Origin: Nocardioides renjunii
Lineage (GTDB): Bacteria > Actinomycetota > Actinomycetes > Propionibacteriales > Nocardioidaceae
Assembly: GCF_034661175.1 (NCBI RefSeq)
Contig: NZ_CP141058.1
Span: 868,001 to 932,000 of the forward strand
DNA: 64,000 bases
Direction of reading: 5' to 3'
Shown here: piece after piece, positions 34,133 through 42,296 of the stretch
How positions within the stretch are numbered: position 1 is the stretch's first letter
Layout of the letters: the number at the start of each line of letters is the position of its first letter
Made by a program: the position numbers and the translations under genes
The notes under the pieces: generated by a model
The model's database searches: none
Told to the model about the DNA's origin: nothing
What the model saw: the letters and a program-made list of their open reading frames with translations, nothing else

Positions 34133-35429
34133 GCTGCCGGACGTCCGTCGCCGGACGCGGCGACGGGGACGGGTGCCGGGTCGACCCTCGTCGGGACCGC
34201 CGGCGCAGGGCGGACCGGGCCACGAGCCAGGCGACCAGGCCGACCAGGAGCACCAGGCAGCCGCGCAACGCGAGGGGCCACGGACCGCGGTCGACCTCCG
34301 TCGGGCGCACCACGCGCAGGTCGTCCACGGTGGCCGACGCCAGCTGGAACCGGCCGACGCCGAAGCTCCCGAGGTCGGTGAGGCGCATCAGCGGAGCGGG
34401 TGCGGACCCGTCGAGCGGGACGCCCGACAGCGTCAGCGTGTCCGAGCCGCAGCAGGGGTCGTCGTTCTCCGTGTCGAGGAGCACCACCACCTCCTCGGGC
34501 CCGCTCCAACCGAGGACGCGTCCCGGGCCGGCGAGGGACAGCGGCAGCGGTGCGGGGACCTCGGCGCCCGCGTCCGCGACGTCCACGAACGTCAGCCCCG
34601 TGGGCCGGCCGGGGGACTCGCCCGGTGCCCCGGGGTCGGGTCGCGTGGTCGTGGTGGCGAGCAGCCGTCCGTCGGGCGACCAGGCGGCAGGCCCGGCCAG
34701 CACGCCGTCCGCCTCGACGTCGCGTCGCGCCTCGGTGCCGAGGTCGACGACGGAGATGCGAGCCGCGGTCCCGGTCCGCTCGACCGCCAGCTCCGAGCCG
34801 TCGGGGGAGAAGGCGGCTGCGACGGCCGTCCGCTCCTCCAGCACCGTGGTGCTGTCGTCCGTGAGGTCGAGCAGCCCGACGTCGCCGGTGATCCATCCGC
34901 CGGAGTAGGGGCTCGTCGGCTCCGGGGACAGCAGGTGCGCCACCGTGCGGCCGTCGCTCGACCACGCGACCGGTACGACGCTGCGGCCGGCCGGCAGCGC
35001 GTGCTCGGTGGTCTCGCCGGTGACCAGGTCGACGACGACCACGTCGGGACGGTCGGTGTCGTGGTCACCCACGGCGACCTTGGTGCCGTCGGGGGACAGG
35101 AGCATCGGTGCCGGGTCGCCCTGCGTCTCGGCGCCCGCACGGCGTTCGGCGACGTCGACGCGACGGTAGGTGTCGCCGCCCGCTCCCAGCACCACGGCCT
35201 GCGGGGAGTCGAGGAGCTCGACGCCGAAGCCGTGCTGGTAGAGCGCCACGGCCGCTCCGGGCGCGGAGTCCGACACCCGACCCGTGAGGTGCGAGTAGCC
35301 CGCGAGCTCCGCGGGGACCGCGACCGCGCCGGGGTCGGTGGTGGCCGGTCCGGACCGGCCGGTCAGGGCGAGGACGAGGGCGGCGGAGCCGAGGCCGATG
35401 ACCGCGGCCGCCCCACCCACGATGCGCAT
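34113..35429 (-). CDS. Membrane-anchored beta-propeller (TolB/WD40-like) protein
   Basis: The 438-residue product has an N-terminal signal anchor (residues of about 5-25), then a repeated propeller pattern with LLSPDGTKVAVGDHD, WSSDGRTVAHL, FSPDGSELAVER and WSPDGRLLATTT blades, and a second membrane segment (about 390-410) followed by a basic cytoplasmic tail. The propeller is presumably extracytoplasmic. Its function is unknown; a Cys pair (DDPCCGSD) lies in the penultimate blade. It is a stand-alone gene on the minus strand. Confidence 0.75.
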   Translation of the reverse strand: MRIVGGAAAVIGLGSAALVLALTGRSGPATTDPGAVAVPAELAGYSHLTGRVSDSAPGAAVALYQHGFGVELLDSPQAVVLGAGGDTYRRVDVAERRAGAETQGDPAPMLLSPDGTKVAVGDHDTDRPDVVVVDLVTGETTEHALPAGRSVVPVAWSSDGRTVAHLLSPEPTSPYSGGWITGDVGLLDLTDDSTTVLEERTAVAAAFSPDGSELAVERTGTAARISVVDLGTEARRDVEADGVLAGPAAWSPDGRLLATTTTRPDPGAPGESPGRPTGLTFVDVADAGAEVPAPLPLSLAGPGRVLGWSGPEEVVVLLDTENDDPCCGSDTLTLSGVPLDGSAPAPLMRLTDLGSFGVGRFQLASATVDDLRVVRPTEVDRGPWPLALRGCLVLLVGLVAWLVARSALRRRSRRGSTRHPSPSPRPATDVRQLTDQRR

Positions 35430-35455
35430 GCGCCGACTCTAGGGCGGGTCGGGCG

Positions 35456-35511
35456 CGCCGTCACCCAGCCTTCACCCAGCCGTCGGTCAGCCGTCCCTCA
35501 GCCGGCCGTCA
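35456..35511 (-). repeat. Repeated CAGCC-type motifs upstream of the propeller gene
   Basis: The 79-base gap between the acyl-CoA dehydrogenase operon and the propeller gene holds two TCACCCAGCC units followed by GTCAGCCGTCCCTCAGCCGGCCGTCA, at roughly ten-base spacing. This could be a repeated regulator-binding site of a two-component response regulator, or chance. Confidence 0.4.
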
Positions 35512-36660
35512 CGTGAAGGCGCTGATCCCGGTCTCGGCCCGCCCGATGAGGAGCTTCTGGATCTGCGACGTGCCCTCGTAGAGGGTCATCACCCGGGCGT
35601 CACGGAGGTACTTCGCGACCGGGAAGTCGTCGACGTACCCGGCGCCGCCGTGCACCTGGATGGCGTTGTTCGCCGCGCGGACGGCGGCCTCCGAGGCGAA
35701 GAGCTTGGCCTTGGACGCGGCCGTGCCGTGGGGCTCGCCCCGGTCGATGAGGTCGGCGCAGCGCCAGGCGAGCAGCCGCGCGGCGTCGGCGTCGACCGAC
35801 ATGTCGGCGATGAGGTCCTGCACGAGCTGGAATGACGCGATCGGCTTGCCGAACTGCGTGCGCTCCGTCGCGTACGCGACCGAGGCCTCGAGGCAGCCCT
35901 GCACGATGCCCACGCAGCCGGACGCCACGGCGAGCCGCCCCTTGTCGAGGGTGCCCATCGCGATCCTGAAGCCCTGCCCGACCTCGCCCAGGACGGACGA
36001 GGCGGGGACGCGTACGTCGTCGAGGAACAGCTCGGCGGTCGCCTGGCCGCGCAGGCCGAGCTTGCCGGTGATCTCGCGGGTGGTGAAGCCCGGGGTGTCG
36101 GTCGGCACGAGGAAGGCGGTCACGCCGCGCGGACCGTCGTCGCTGGTGCGCGCGAAGACGAGCGCCAGGTCGGCCCAGGTGCCGTTGGTGATGAACAGCT
36201 TCTGCCCGTGGATGACCCAGTCGGACCCGTCGCGGGTCGCGCGCGAGGTGAGGTTGCCGGCGTCCGAGCCGGTGCCGGGCTCGGTGAGGCCGAAGCAGCC
36301 GAGCCGGGTCGCGGCGGCGAGCTGCGGCAGCCACTCCCGCTTCTGCTCCTCGGTGCCGTGGGCGAGGATCGACTTGCCGACCAGCCCGCTGCTCACCGAC
36401 ACGATGCCGCGCAGGGCGGAGTCGGCGCGGCCCAGCTCCTCCATGGCCAGCGCGTAGGTGACGTAGTCGCCGCCCACGCCGCCGTGCTCCTCGGGGATGG
36501 TCAGGCCGAAGAAGCCGAGCTCGGCCATCTTCGCGACGATGGCCAGGTCGACGGACTCGTCGCGGTCCCACTGCATGCGGTGCGGGACCGCCTCCCGCTC
36601 GAGGAAGTCGCGGGCCAGGTCGCGGAACGCCCGCTGGTCCTCGGTGAGGGAGAGGTCCAT
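35509..36660 (-). CDS. Acyl-CoA dehydrogenase (catalytically complete)
   Basis: The 383-residue product has the complete ACAD layout: N-terminal helical domain, FAD-binding CFGLTEPGTGSDAGNLTSRAT and WVIHGQKLFITNG, and a C-terminal VMTLYEGTSQIQK with the catalytic base Glu362, in the position found in medium/short-chain and isobutyryl-type enzymes. It oxidises an acyl-CoA to the 2,3-enoyl-CoA with electron transfer flavoprotein as acceptor. The ATG at 36660 overlaps the previous stop (TGATG), so it is coupled to the other two genes. Confidence 0.9.
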   Translation of the reverse strand: MDLSLTEDQRAFRDLARDFLEREAVPHRMQWDRDESVDLAIVAKMAELGFFGLTIPEEHGGVGGDYVTYALAMEELGRADSALRGIVSVSSGLVGKSILAHGTEEQKREWLPQLAAATRLGCFGLTEPGTGSDAGNLTSRATRDGSDWVIHGQKLFITNGTWADLALVFARTSDDGPRGVTAFLVPTDTPGFTTREITGKLGLRGQATAELFLDDVRVPASSVLGEVGQGFRIAMGTLDKGRLAVASGCVGIVQGCLEASVAYATERTQFGKPIASFQLVQDLIADMSVDADAARLLAWRCADLIDRGEPHGTAASKAKLFASEAAVRAANNAIQVHGGAGYVDDFPVAKYLRDARVMTLYEGTSQIQKLLIGRAETGISAFT

Positions 36661-37799
36661 CAGACGGCTTCGACCAGCTCGTGGTCGTCGACCCGCCCGG
36701 CGAGCCGGGACAGGTGGTGGGTGTGGTTGCCCAGCCACTGCTCGAGGACGGTCAGGTGCGCGGTGCCGACCCCGACGGCGTACTCCGCCGTCATACCGAT
36801 CCCGCCGTGGAGCTGGATCGCCTCCTGGCCGATGTGGCGGGCCGCGCGCGAGACGTGGAGGCCGACGCGGTCGGCGGCGACCGCCACCGCGTCCGGGTCG
36901 CCGCCGGCGATGGTCATCGTCGCCCAGTCGACCATGCTGTGCGCCAGCTCGAGCGAGACGTACATGTCGGCGGCGCGGAAGGTGAGCGCCTGGAACGTGT
37001 TGAGGGTGACCCCGAACTGCCTGCGCGACCTCAGGTAGTCGGTCGTCGCGCGCACCTGGCTCTGCATCACGCCGAGCGCCTGGTTGGCCCCCATGATCCG
37101 GGTGAGGTCGCTGATCGTGGCGACGCTGGGGGAGAGGTCGCGGCCCGGCTCGCCGAGCGGGGTCGCGGCGCTGCCGTCGAAGGTGATGCTCGCCGCCCGG
37201 GTGAGGTCGGCGGCTGCGTAGCCGGTCCGCGTGACCGCTCCGGCGTCGACGATGAACACGCCCGTGCCGCCGTCGTCGGGCAGCGCTGCGGTCACCACGA
37301 GGACGTCGGCCCCCTCGCCGCCCATCACTGGGTCGGCCACGCCATCGAGGGTCCAGACGTCGCCGGAGACGGTGGCTCGTACGCCGTCCGCCCGCGAGGT
37401 CCAGCGCGCGCCGGGCGAGGCGTCGGCGGCGGCGAGGACGAGCTCGCCGGCGCTCAGCCGGCCCAGCAGGTCGGCCTTCTGCTCGGGGGAGCCGACGGCC
37501 GCGACGAGCCCTCCGGCGTGCACCACGCCGGAGAGGTAGGGCTCGGGTGCCAGCACCCGCCCGAGCTCCCGGCACACGACCCCGATCTCGACCGGGCCTG
37601 CGCCGACACCGCCGTCGTCCTCGCTGAAGGGCAGCCCGAGGACGCCCATCTCGGCGAGCCGGCCCCAGAGCGCGCGGTCGAACCCGGGGTCCTCGGCCAC
37701 GGCGCGACGCCGCGCCTCGTGGTCGGCGTACGCCGTCGCGAGCAGGCCGCGGACGGCGTCGCGGAGGGCGAGCTGCTCGTCGTCGTAGGTGAAGTCCAT
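36660..37799 (-). CDS. Acyl-CoA dehydrogenase-like subunit, heteromer partner 1
   Basis: The 379-residue product has the ACAD fold (MDFTYDDEQLALRDAVRGLLATAY...) but the FAD-motif region is degenerate and the C-terminal end reads LHGGIGMTAEYAVGVGTAHL without a Glu in the YEGT-type position. Such proteins form alpha2beta2 complexes with a second ACAD that completes the site, as in steroid/cholesterol side-chain (FadE pairs) and pimeloyl-CoA degradation. It lies 11 bases after the partner gene. Confidence 0.85.
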   Translation of the reverse strand: MDFTYDDEQLALRDAVRGLLATAYADHEARRRAVAEDPGFDRALWGRLAEMGVLGLPFSEDDGGVGAGPVEIGVVCRELGRVLAPEPYLSGVVHAGGLVAAVGSPEQKADLLGRLSAGELVLAAADASPGARWTSRADGVRATVSGDVWTLDGVADPVMGGEGADVLVVTAALPDDGGTGVFIVDAGAVTRTGYAAADLTRAASITFDGSAATPLGEPGRDLSPSVATISDLTRIMGANQALGVMQSQVRATTDYLRSRRQFGVTLNTFQALTFRAADMYVSLELAHSMVDWATMTIAGGDPDAVAVAADRVGLHVSRAARHIGQEAIQLHGGIGMTAEYAVGVGTAHLTVLEQWLGNHTHHLSRLAGRVDDHELVEAV

Positions 37800-37810
37800 G
37801 TCGGTTCCCC

Positions 37811-38962
37811 TCACAGTCCCAGGATCGTGCGGCTGATGATCTGGCGCTGGATCTCGTTGGACCCGCCGTAGATCGACGCCTTGCGGAGGTTGAGGTAGGT
37901 CGGTGCCGTGCGTCGGGCCCAGCCCTCCTGCGGCGAGTCCTCGCCGGCTCGAGCGGCGAGCGAGGCCGGGCCGGCGAGGTCGAGGGCGAGCTCGCTGACG
38001 GCCTGCTGCAGCTCGGTGCCGCGCAGCTTGAGGACGGAAGAGGCGGGGTGCGGCTCGCCGCCCGCCGAGTGGGCGACGACCCGCAGGGCGGTGAGCTCGA
38101 GGGCGAGCAGCTCGTTCTCGAGGTCGGCGACGCGGGCCCGCACCAGCGGGTCGCGCAGCTGGTCGGCGGCGGTGGCCTTGAGCGTCGCCAGCGCCCGCTT
38201 CGTCGCGCCGACCGGCGCGACGCCGACGCGCTCGTTGCCGAGGAGGAACTTCGCGATCGTCCAGCCGCCGTTGAGGTCGCCCACGAGGAGGTCGCCCGGG
38301 ACGCGGACGTCGGTGAACCACACCTCGTTGACCTCGTGGCCGCCGTCGATGAGCTCGATGGGCCGGACCTCGACGCCGGGGGTGGTCATGTCGATGAGCA
38401 GCATGGAGATGCCGGCCTGCTTCTTCACCTCGGGGTCGGTGCGCACGAGGGTGAAGATCCAGTCGCCGAACTGGCCGAGCGTGGTCCAGGTCTTCTGGCC
38501 GTTGACGACCCAGTCGTCGCCGTCGCGCACGGCGGTCGTGCGCAGGCTGGCCAGGTCGGAGCCCGCGTCGGGCTCCGAGAAGCCCTGCGACCACCAGATG
38601 TCGAGGTTGGCGGTGGGGGGCAGGAAGCGCTGCTTCTGCTCCTCGGTGCCGAAGTGTGCGATGACCGGGCCGATCATCGATGCGTTGAAGGCCAACGGGA
38701 TCGGCACGCCCGCGCGCTGCATCTCCTCGTGCCACAGGTGGCGCTGGAGGTCCGTCCAGTCCTGCCCGCCCCACTCCACCGGCCAGTGCGGCACCGCGAG
38801 CCCCTCCGCGTTGAGCACCTGCTGGGTCTCCACGATCTGGTCCCGCGTGAGGTGGCGCCCCTCCAGGACGGTGTCGCGGATCTCCTGCGGGACCTTCGTG
38901 GTGAAGAACTCCCGCATCCGGTCGCGGAACTCCGCGTCGGTGGGGCTCAGCTCGAGCTGCAT
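37811..38962 (-). CDS. Acyl-CoA dehydrogenase-like subunit, heteromer partner 2
   Basis: The 383-residue product has an ACAD fold: WSQGFSEPDAGSDLASLRTTA supplies FAD contacts and WVVNGQKTWTTLGQF the second strand. The terminal segment is IYGGSNEIQRQIISRTIL, with Gly where YEG has Glu, so it needs a different catalytic base. PimC/PimD and FadE pairs share this pattern. It is the first gene of the three-gene operon. The region upstream carries a tandem 12-bp repeat. Confidence 0.87.
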   Translation of the reverse strand: MQLELSPTDAEFRDRMREFFTTKVPQEIRDTVLEGRHLTRDQIVETQQVLNAEGLAVPHWPVEWGGQDWTDLQRHLWHEEMQRAGVPIPLAFNASMIGPVIAHFGTEEQKQRFLPPTANLDIWWSQGFSEPDAGSDLASLRTTAVRDGDDWVVNGQKTWTTLGQFGDWIFTLVRTDPEVKKQAGISMLLIDMTTPGVEVRPIELIDGGHEVNEVWFTDVRVPGDLLVGDLNGGWTIAKFLLGNERVGVAPVGATKRALATLKATAADQLRDPLVRARVADLENELLALELTALRVVAHSAGGEPHPASSVLKLRGTELQQAVSELALDLAGPASLAARAGEDSPQEGWARRTAPTYLNLRKASIYGGSNEIQRQIISRTILGL

Positions 38963-38977
38963 GTGACTCCTCGGGAC

Positions 38978-39013
38978 GGGGACGACGACGGGGACGACGA
39001 CGGGGACGACGAC
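38978..39013. repeat. Three perfect tandem 12-bp repeats upstream of the acyl-CoA dehydrogenase operon
   Basis: GGGGACGACGAC occurs three times without change at 38978-38989, 38990-39001 and 39002-39013. The array ends 16 bases before the start codon at 38962 (minus strand), inside the likely 5' untranslated or promoter region. Copy number may vary between strains. Confidence 0.8.
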
Positions 39014-39029
39014 GGCGGAGGAACGCCGA

Positions 39030-39062
39030 AGGCCGGCCGCACCATCATGGCGCGGCCGGCCT
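39030..39062 (-). terminator. Terminator of the HtrA-like protease gene
   Basis: A perfect 11-bp stem (39030-39040 with 39052-39062) with an 11-base loop lies 34 bases after the protease stop at 39097, upstream of the acyl-CoA dehydrogenase operon. On the minus strand it is followed by TCGG and no long T-run, as usual in high-GC genomes. Confidence 0.7.
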
Positions 39063-39096
39063 GACGAGGCGACGGTGGTGTCGAAGGTTTGGGCGC

Positions 39097-40314
39097 TCAG
39101 CCACCCGTCGCGTCGCTGTCGAGGGTCACGGTGGCGTCCTGCGACTCGCCGTCACGGGTCCAGGTGACCTCCACCTCGTCACCGGGGCGGTAGGACCGGA
39201 TGGTCGCGACGAGGGAGTCGGCGCCGGTGATGCGCTGGCCGTCGATCGAGGTGATCACGTCGCCGGCCTCGATCCCGGCCTCCTCGGCCGTCGAGCCGGC
39301 GCTGACCTCGCGGATGACCGCGCCGGCCTCGTCGCCGGTCTCCGCGTCGCCGACCTGGATGCCGAGGCGGGCGTGGGTCGGGGTCTCGCCGGCGGCCATC
39401 TGGTCGACGATCGGCATGACCTCGTCGATGGGGATGGCGAAGCCGAGGCCGATCGAGCCGGACTGGGCCTCGCCGTAGGGCGAGCCCGACGCGGCGGTGC
39501 GGATCGAGGAGTTGATGCCCACGACCGCGCCGGTCATGTCGACGAGCGGGCCGCCGGAGTTGCCCGGGTTGATCGCCGCGTCGGTCTGGACGGCGGGGTA
39601 GGTCGTGGAGTTGCCCTGGTCGTCGGAGCCGACGTTGACCGGACGGTCGAGCGCGCTGACGATGCCGCTCGTCACGGTGGCGTCGAGGCCGAAGGGCGAG
39701 CCGATCGCGACGACGCCCTCGCCGACCCCGAGGTCGGCCGACCTGCCGATGGTCGCGGGGGTCAGGTCGGTGACGCCCGAGGCCTTGATGACGGCGGTGT
39801 CGGTGAGCGGGTCGGTGCCGAGGATCTCGGCGTCCGCGCTCGTGCCGTCGTCGAAGGAGACCCGCAGCGAGCCGCCCTCCTCGGCACCCTCGACCACGTG
39901 GTTGTTGGTGAGGATCGTGCCGTCGGCGGTGAGGACGATGCCGGAGCCGGACGCGCCGCCCTCGGCGGTGGCGACGTCGATCTTCACCACGCTCGGCAGC
40001 ACCTTCTGCGCGACCGACTCGACCGAGCCGTCCGCGGCGGGGGCCTGCGACTGGTCCGCGACGGGCGAGGTGGACACCTGGTCGTCCCGGGCCGGGGTGG
40101 ACGTCTCGTCCTGGGTCGCGTCCCACAGCGCGGCACCGCCGATGCCGGCGCCACCGCCGACGAGGAGCGAGGTCGCGAGGACCGCGGCAGCCAGGCCCGT
40201 ACGCCGGCGGCGCGGGGGCTGCTCGGGTCGGTAGGCGGACCCGGGCGCGGGCTGCTCCGTCCCGCGGGGCTGGTACGGGTCGTCGGAGGCGTAGGGGGGT
40301 GGTGTCGAGCTCAT
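39097..40314 (-). CDS. HtrA/DegP-type trypsin-like serine protease with PDZ domain
   Basis: The 405-residue product has a proline-rich cytoplasmic N-terminus, one membrane anchor (TGLAAAVLATSLLVGGGAGIGGAAL, about 40-65), a chymotrypsin-like domain and a C-terminal PDZ domain (about 300-395). The catalytic triad is readable: His139 in TNNHVV, Asp172 in TDTAVI and Ser253 in GNSGGP. It probably degrades or refolds extracytoplasmic proteins under envelope stress. The ATG is at 40314. It is a stand-alone gene followed by a terminator. Confidence 0.92.
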   Translation of the reverse strand: MSSTPPPYASDDPYQPRGTEQPAPGSAYRPEQPPRRRRTGLAAAVLATSLLVGGGAGIGGAALWDATQDETSTPARDDQVSTSPVADQSQAPAADGSVESVAQKVLPSVVKIDVATAEGGASGSGIVLTADGTILTNNHVVEGAEEGGSLRVSFDDGTSADAEILGTDPLTDTAVIKASGVTDLTPATIGRSADLGVGEGVVAIGSPFGLDATVTSGIVSALDRPVNVGSDDQGNSTTYPAVQTDAAINPGNSGGPLVDMTGAVVGINSSIRTAASGSPYGEAQSGSIGLGFAIPIDEVMPIVDQMAAGETPTHARLGIQVGDAETGDEAGAVIREVSAGSTAEEAGIEAGDVITSIDGQRITGADSLVATIRSYRPGDEVEVTWTRDGESQDATVTLDSDATGG

Positions 40315-40379
40315 GCGTCCACTGTGCCCCGCGTCCCTGTGGCCATGCTGAGAGACCGCTGGGAAGGCGCCGAGACCTG

Positions 40380-40895
40380 TCAGCGGGGCAGGTCGGGCAG
40401 CGCCATCCACTCCGCCCACGACAGGTCGCGGCCGACGTAGCGGGGGCGCTCGAGGGGCCAGTCCTCGGCGATCCAGCGTGGGACGAGCTCGTCGAGGGCG
40501 TGCTCGAGCTCGGTGCCGACGCACTCGTCCACGACCCACCAGGAGATCTCCGCGTCGGCTCCCGGCTTCTCGGGCGGGTCGATGTAGACGCAGCCGAGCA
40601 GCGCCGTCTCGTCGGTGTCGAGCAGGGCGTAGTTGAAGGACTCGTGAGTCTCCATCTCCGCGGCGTGGCGGGCCAGGTCGGTCCGGTCGGCCTCGTGCGA
40701 CATGTCGGCCGGCGGCCACCCCCACGCCGCGCCGTAGATGCTCCACAGCCGCTCGCGCGAGCCCATCACCGCCACCATGTCGAGGTCGGTGTCCTCCGCC
40801 CGGATCGGGCGCAGGTGGTGCCCGAAGGGCACCTCCACCCGGGTCGGGTGCACGAAGTCGTCGGGCAGCCAGGGTGCGGGGTCGGGGCTGGTCAT
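40380..40895 (-). CDS. GNAT-family acetyltransferase
   Basis: The 171-residue product resembles GNAT proteins with the region YALLDTDETALLGCVYIDPPEKPGADAEISWWVVDEC and a late LPDLPR end. The acetyl-CoA loop is poorly conserved (ELEHALDELVPRWIAEDW), so activity is unsure. The ATG at 40895 lies 20 bases after the sigma factor gene, in the same direction, so it may be cotranscribed with it. Confidence 0.65.
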   Translation of the reverse strand: MTSPDPAPWLPDDFVHPTRVEVPFGHHLRPIRAEDTDLDMVAVMGSRERLWSIYGAAWGWPPADMSHEADRTDLARHAAEMETHESFNYALLDTDETALLGCVYIDPPEKPGADAEISWWVVDECVGTELEHALDELVPRWIAEDWPLERPRYVGRDLSWAEWMALPDLPR

Positions 40896-40915
40896 GGTCG
40901 ATCCTCTCAGGGTGG

Positions 40916-41431
40916 TCAGCCGGCGAGCGCCTGGTCGGCGACGCGGCGGAGCGCGGCTAGGCCGCGGCTGGTGTTGGACTTCACGGTGCCGGTGGAGCAG
41001 CCGAGGACGGCGGCGGTCTCGGCGATGCTGAGCTCCTCGTAGAAGCGCAGCGCCACCGCGGAGCGCTGCCGGCCGGGGAGGGCGAGGACGAGACCCCAGA
41101 CCTCCGGTGTGCGGCGCTCGTCGGGCCGCCAGGTCTCGGGTACCGAGGCGGTCGTGACCTCGCGGCGCCACGGCCGGCGCAGCGCCGAGACGTGCTGGCG
41201 GGTGATGGTGCGGCGGACGTAGGCGTCGGCCGCTGCGCGGTCGCGGAGCCCCGCCCAGTGCGGCAGGACCCTGAGCAGCGACTCCTGCAGCAGGTCCTCG
41301 GCGCTGTGCGGGTCCCCGGCCACGGCCCGGGCCCAGCGGAGGAGCACCGGCCTGCGCTCGGCGACGTACGCCGCGAAGTCGGCCCACGTGTCCGCGTCCG
41401 CGCCGGTCCCCACCTGCTCCTCCGCGGGCAC
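40916..41431 (-). CDS. SigE-family ECF RNA polymerase sigma factor
   Basis: The 171-residue product has region 2 (LRWARAVAGDPHSAEDLLQESLLRVLPHW) and region 4 (LVLALPGRQRSAVALRFYEELSIAETAAVLGCSTGTVKSNTSRGLAALRR), typical of the actinobacterial SigE-type ECF subgroup. No anti-sigma factor with a zinc-finger is visible next to it; the upstream neighbour is an integral membrane protein that starts the same transcript (1-base gap), which could sense the signal (inference). Confidence 0.85.
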   Translation of the reverse strand: MPAEEQVGTGADADTWADFAAYVAERRPVLLRWARAVAGDPHSAEDLLQESLLRVLPHWAGLRDRAAADAYVRRTITRQHVSALRRPWRREVTTASVPETWRPDERRTPEVWGLVLALPGRQRSAVALRFYEELSIAETAAVLGCSTGTVKSNTSRGLAALRRVADQALAG

Positions 41432-41432
41432 G

Positions 41433-42143
41433 TCAGGCCTCGCGGGCGGTGCGGAGCAGGCCGAGCGAGACCACGAGCAGCCAGACCGGCCCCGTCATGC
41501 CCGCCATGTACTGGGCGGGGCTCACCAGGAAGACGGCGGTGAGCCCGCCGAGCACGATGCTGACCCACCCGATCCAGCGCGGGTACGCGCCCTGCCGGAA
41601 CGTCGCGGCCGCCACGGCGAGCCCGGTGAGGCCGGCGGCTCCCCACAGCCACGGCACGGTGCCGACCCAGTGCCCGAAGAAGGCGACGGTCTCGGGCACG
41701 AACGCGTCGTCCGGAGCGGCGAACGCGAAGGCGAACTCCGTCGTCAGGCCCGCGCCCATCAGCTGTGCGACCGCGACGAGGACCAGGCCGATGGCGGCCA
41801 CGCCCGGCACCAGGCTGTCGGGGCCGGTGCGGTGGCGGAGCTGGCGGTGGAGCCCCGCGGTGAAGACCACGAGCAGCGCGCAGGACAGCATCGTCGCGGT
41901 GTGGAAGACCAGGACCTGCGCCACCTGGTTCGACATGGCCTCGGCGATCGCGTCGGCGTCACCGCTGGTCGCGGGGTCGTAGACGGCGTCGACGAGGCTG
42001 CTGGCGACCATCGAGACGATGCCCGCGGCTCCGGCGCCGACCCCGGCGAGCACCCACCCCGGGCCGCGCGGCCGGGTGGGTGAGCCGGTGCCGGGATCGT
42101 GGCGCGATCCGGACCGGGCGGACGGGTCGAGGGTGGTGCTCAT
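41433..42143 (-). CDS. Integral membrane protein, unknown
   Basis: The 236-residue product has a cytoplasmic N-terminus and about six membrane helices (VLAGVGAGAAGIVSMVASSL, then VLVFHTATMLSCALLVVFTAGL, and later GLVLVAVAQLMGAGL). Its C-terminus lacks the motifs of known anti-sigma factors. I do not recognise the family. The ATG at 42143 follows AGGAGCC. The gene ends one base before the sigma factor start. The 153 bases upstream carry a small hairpin CGGCAC-6-GTGCCG (42163-42180) and two GCAGGCGGG units. Confidence 0.6.
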   Translation of the reverse strand: MSTTLDPSARSGSRHDPGTGSPTRPRGPGWVLAGVGAGAAGIVSMVASSLVDAVYDPATSGDADAIAEAMSNQVAQVLVFHTATMLSCALLVVFTAGLHRQLRHRTGPDSLVPGVAAIGLVLVAVAQLMGAGLTTEFAFAFAAPDDAFVPETVAFFGHWVGTVPWLWGAAGLTGLAVAAATFRQGAYPRWIGWVSIVLGGLTAVFLVSPAQYMAGMTGPVWLLVVSLGLLRTAREA

Positions 42144-42296
42144 GGCGGCTCCTGGGTGAGGCGGCACGGTGGTGTGCCGTGGCAGCACCCTGCGCCGCGC
42201 GGGACGGTCGGGACCACGGACAGCGGCAGCTGTACGAGAGGTGTACGGGTGCCGGCCGGGTCAGGCAGCGGGCAGGCGGGCGGACAGGCAGGCGGG

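Noticed and set aside
42241..42296. GCAGGCGGG direct repeats
   Set aside because: Two GC-rich units beside the 3' end of the STAND gene; too short to distinguish from composition.
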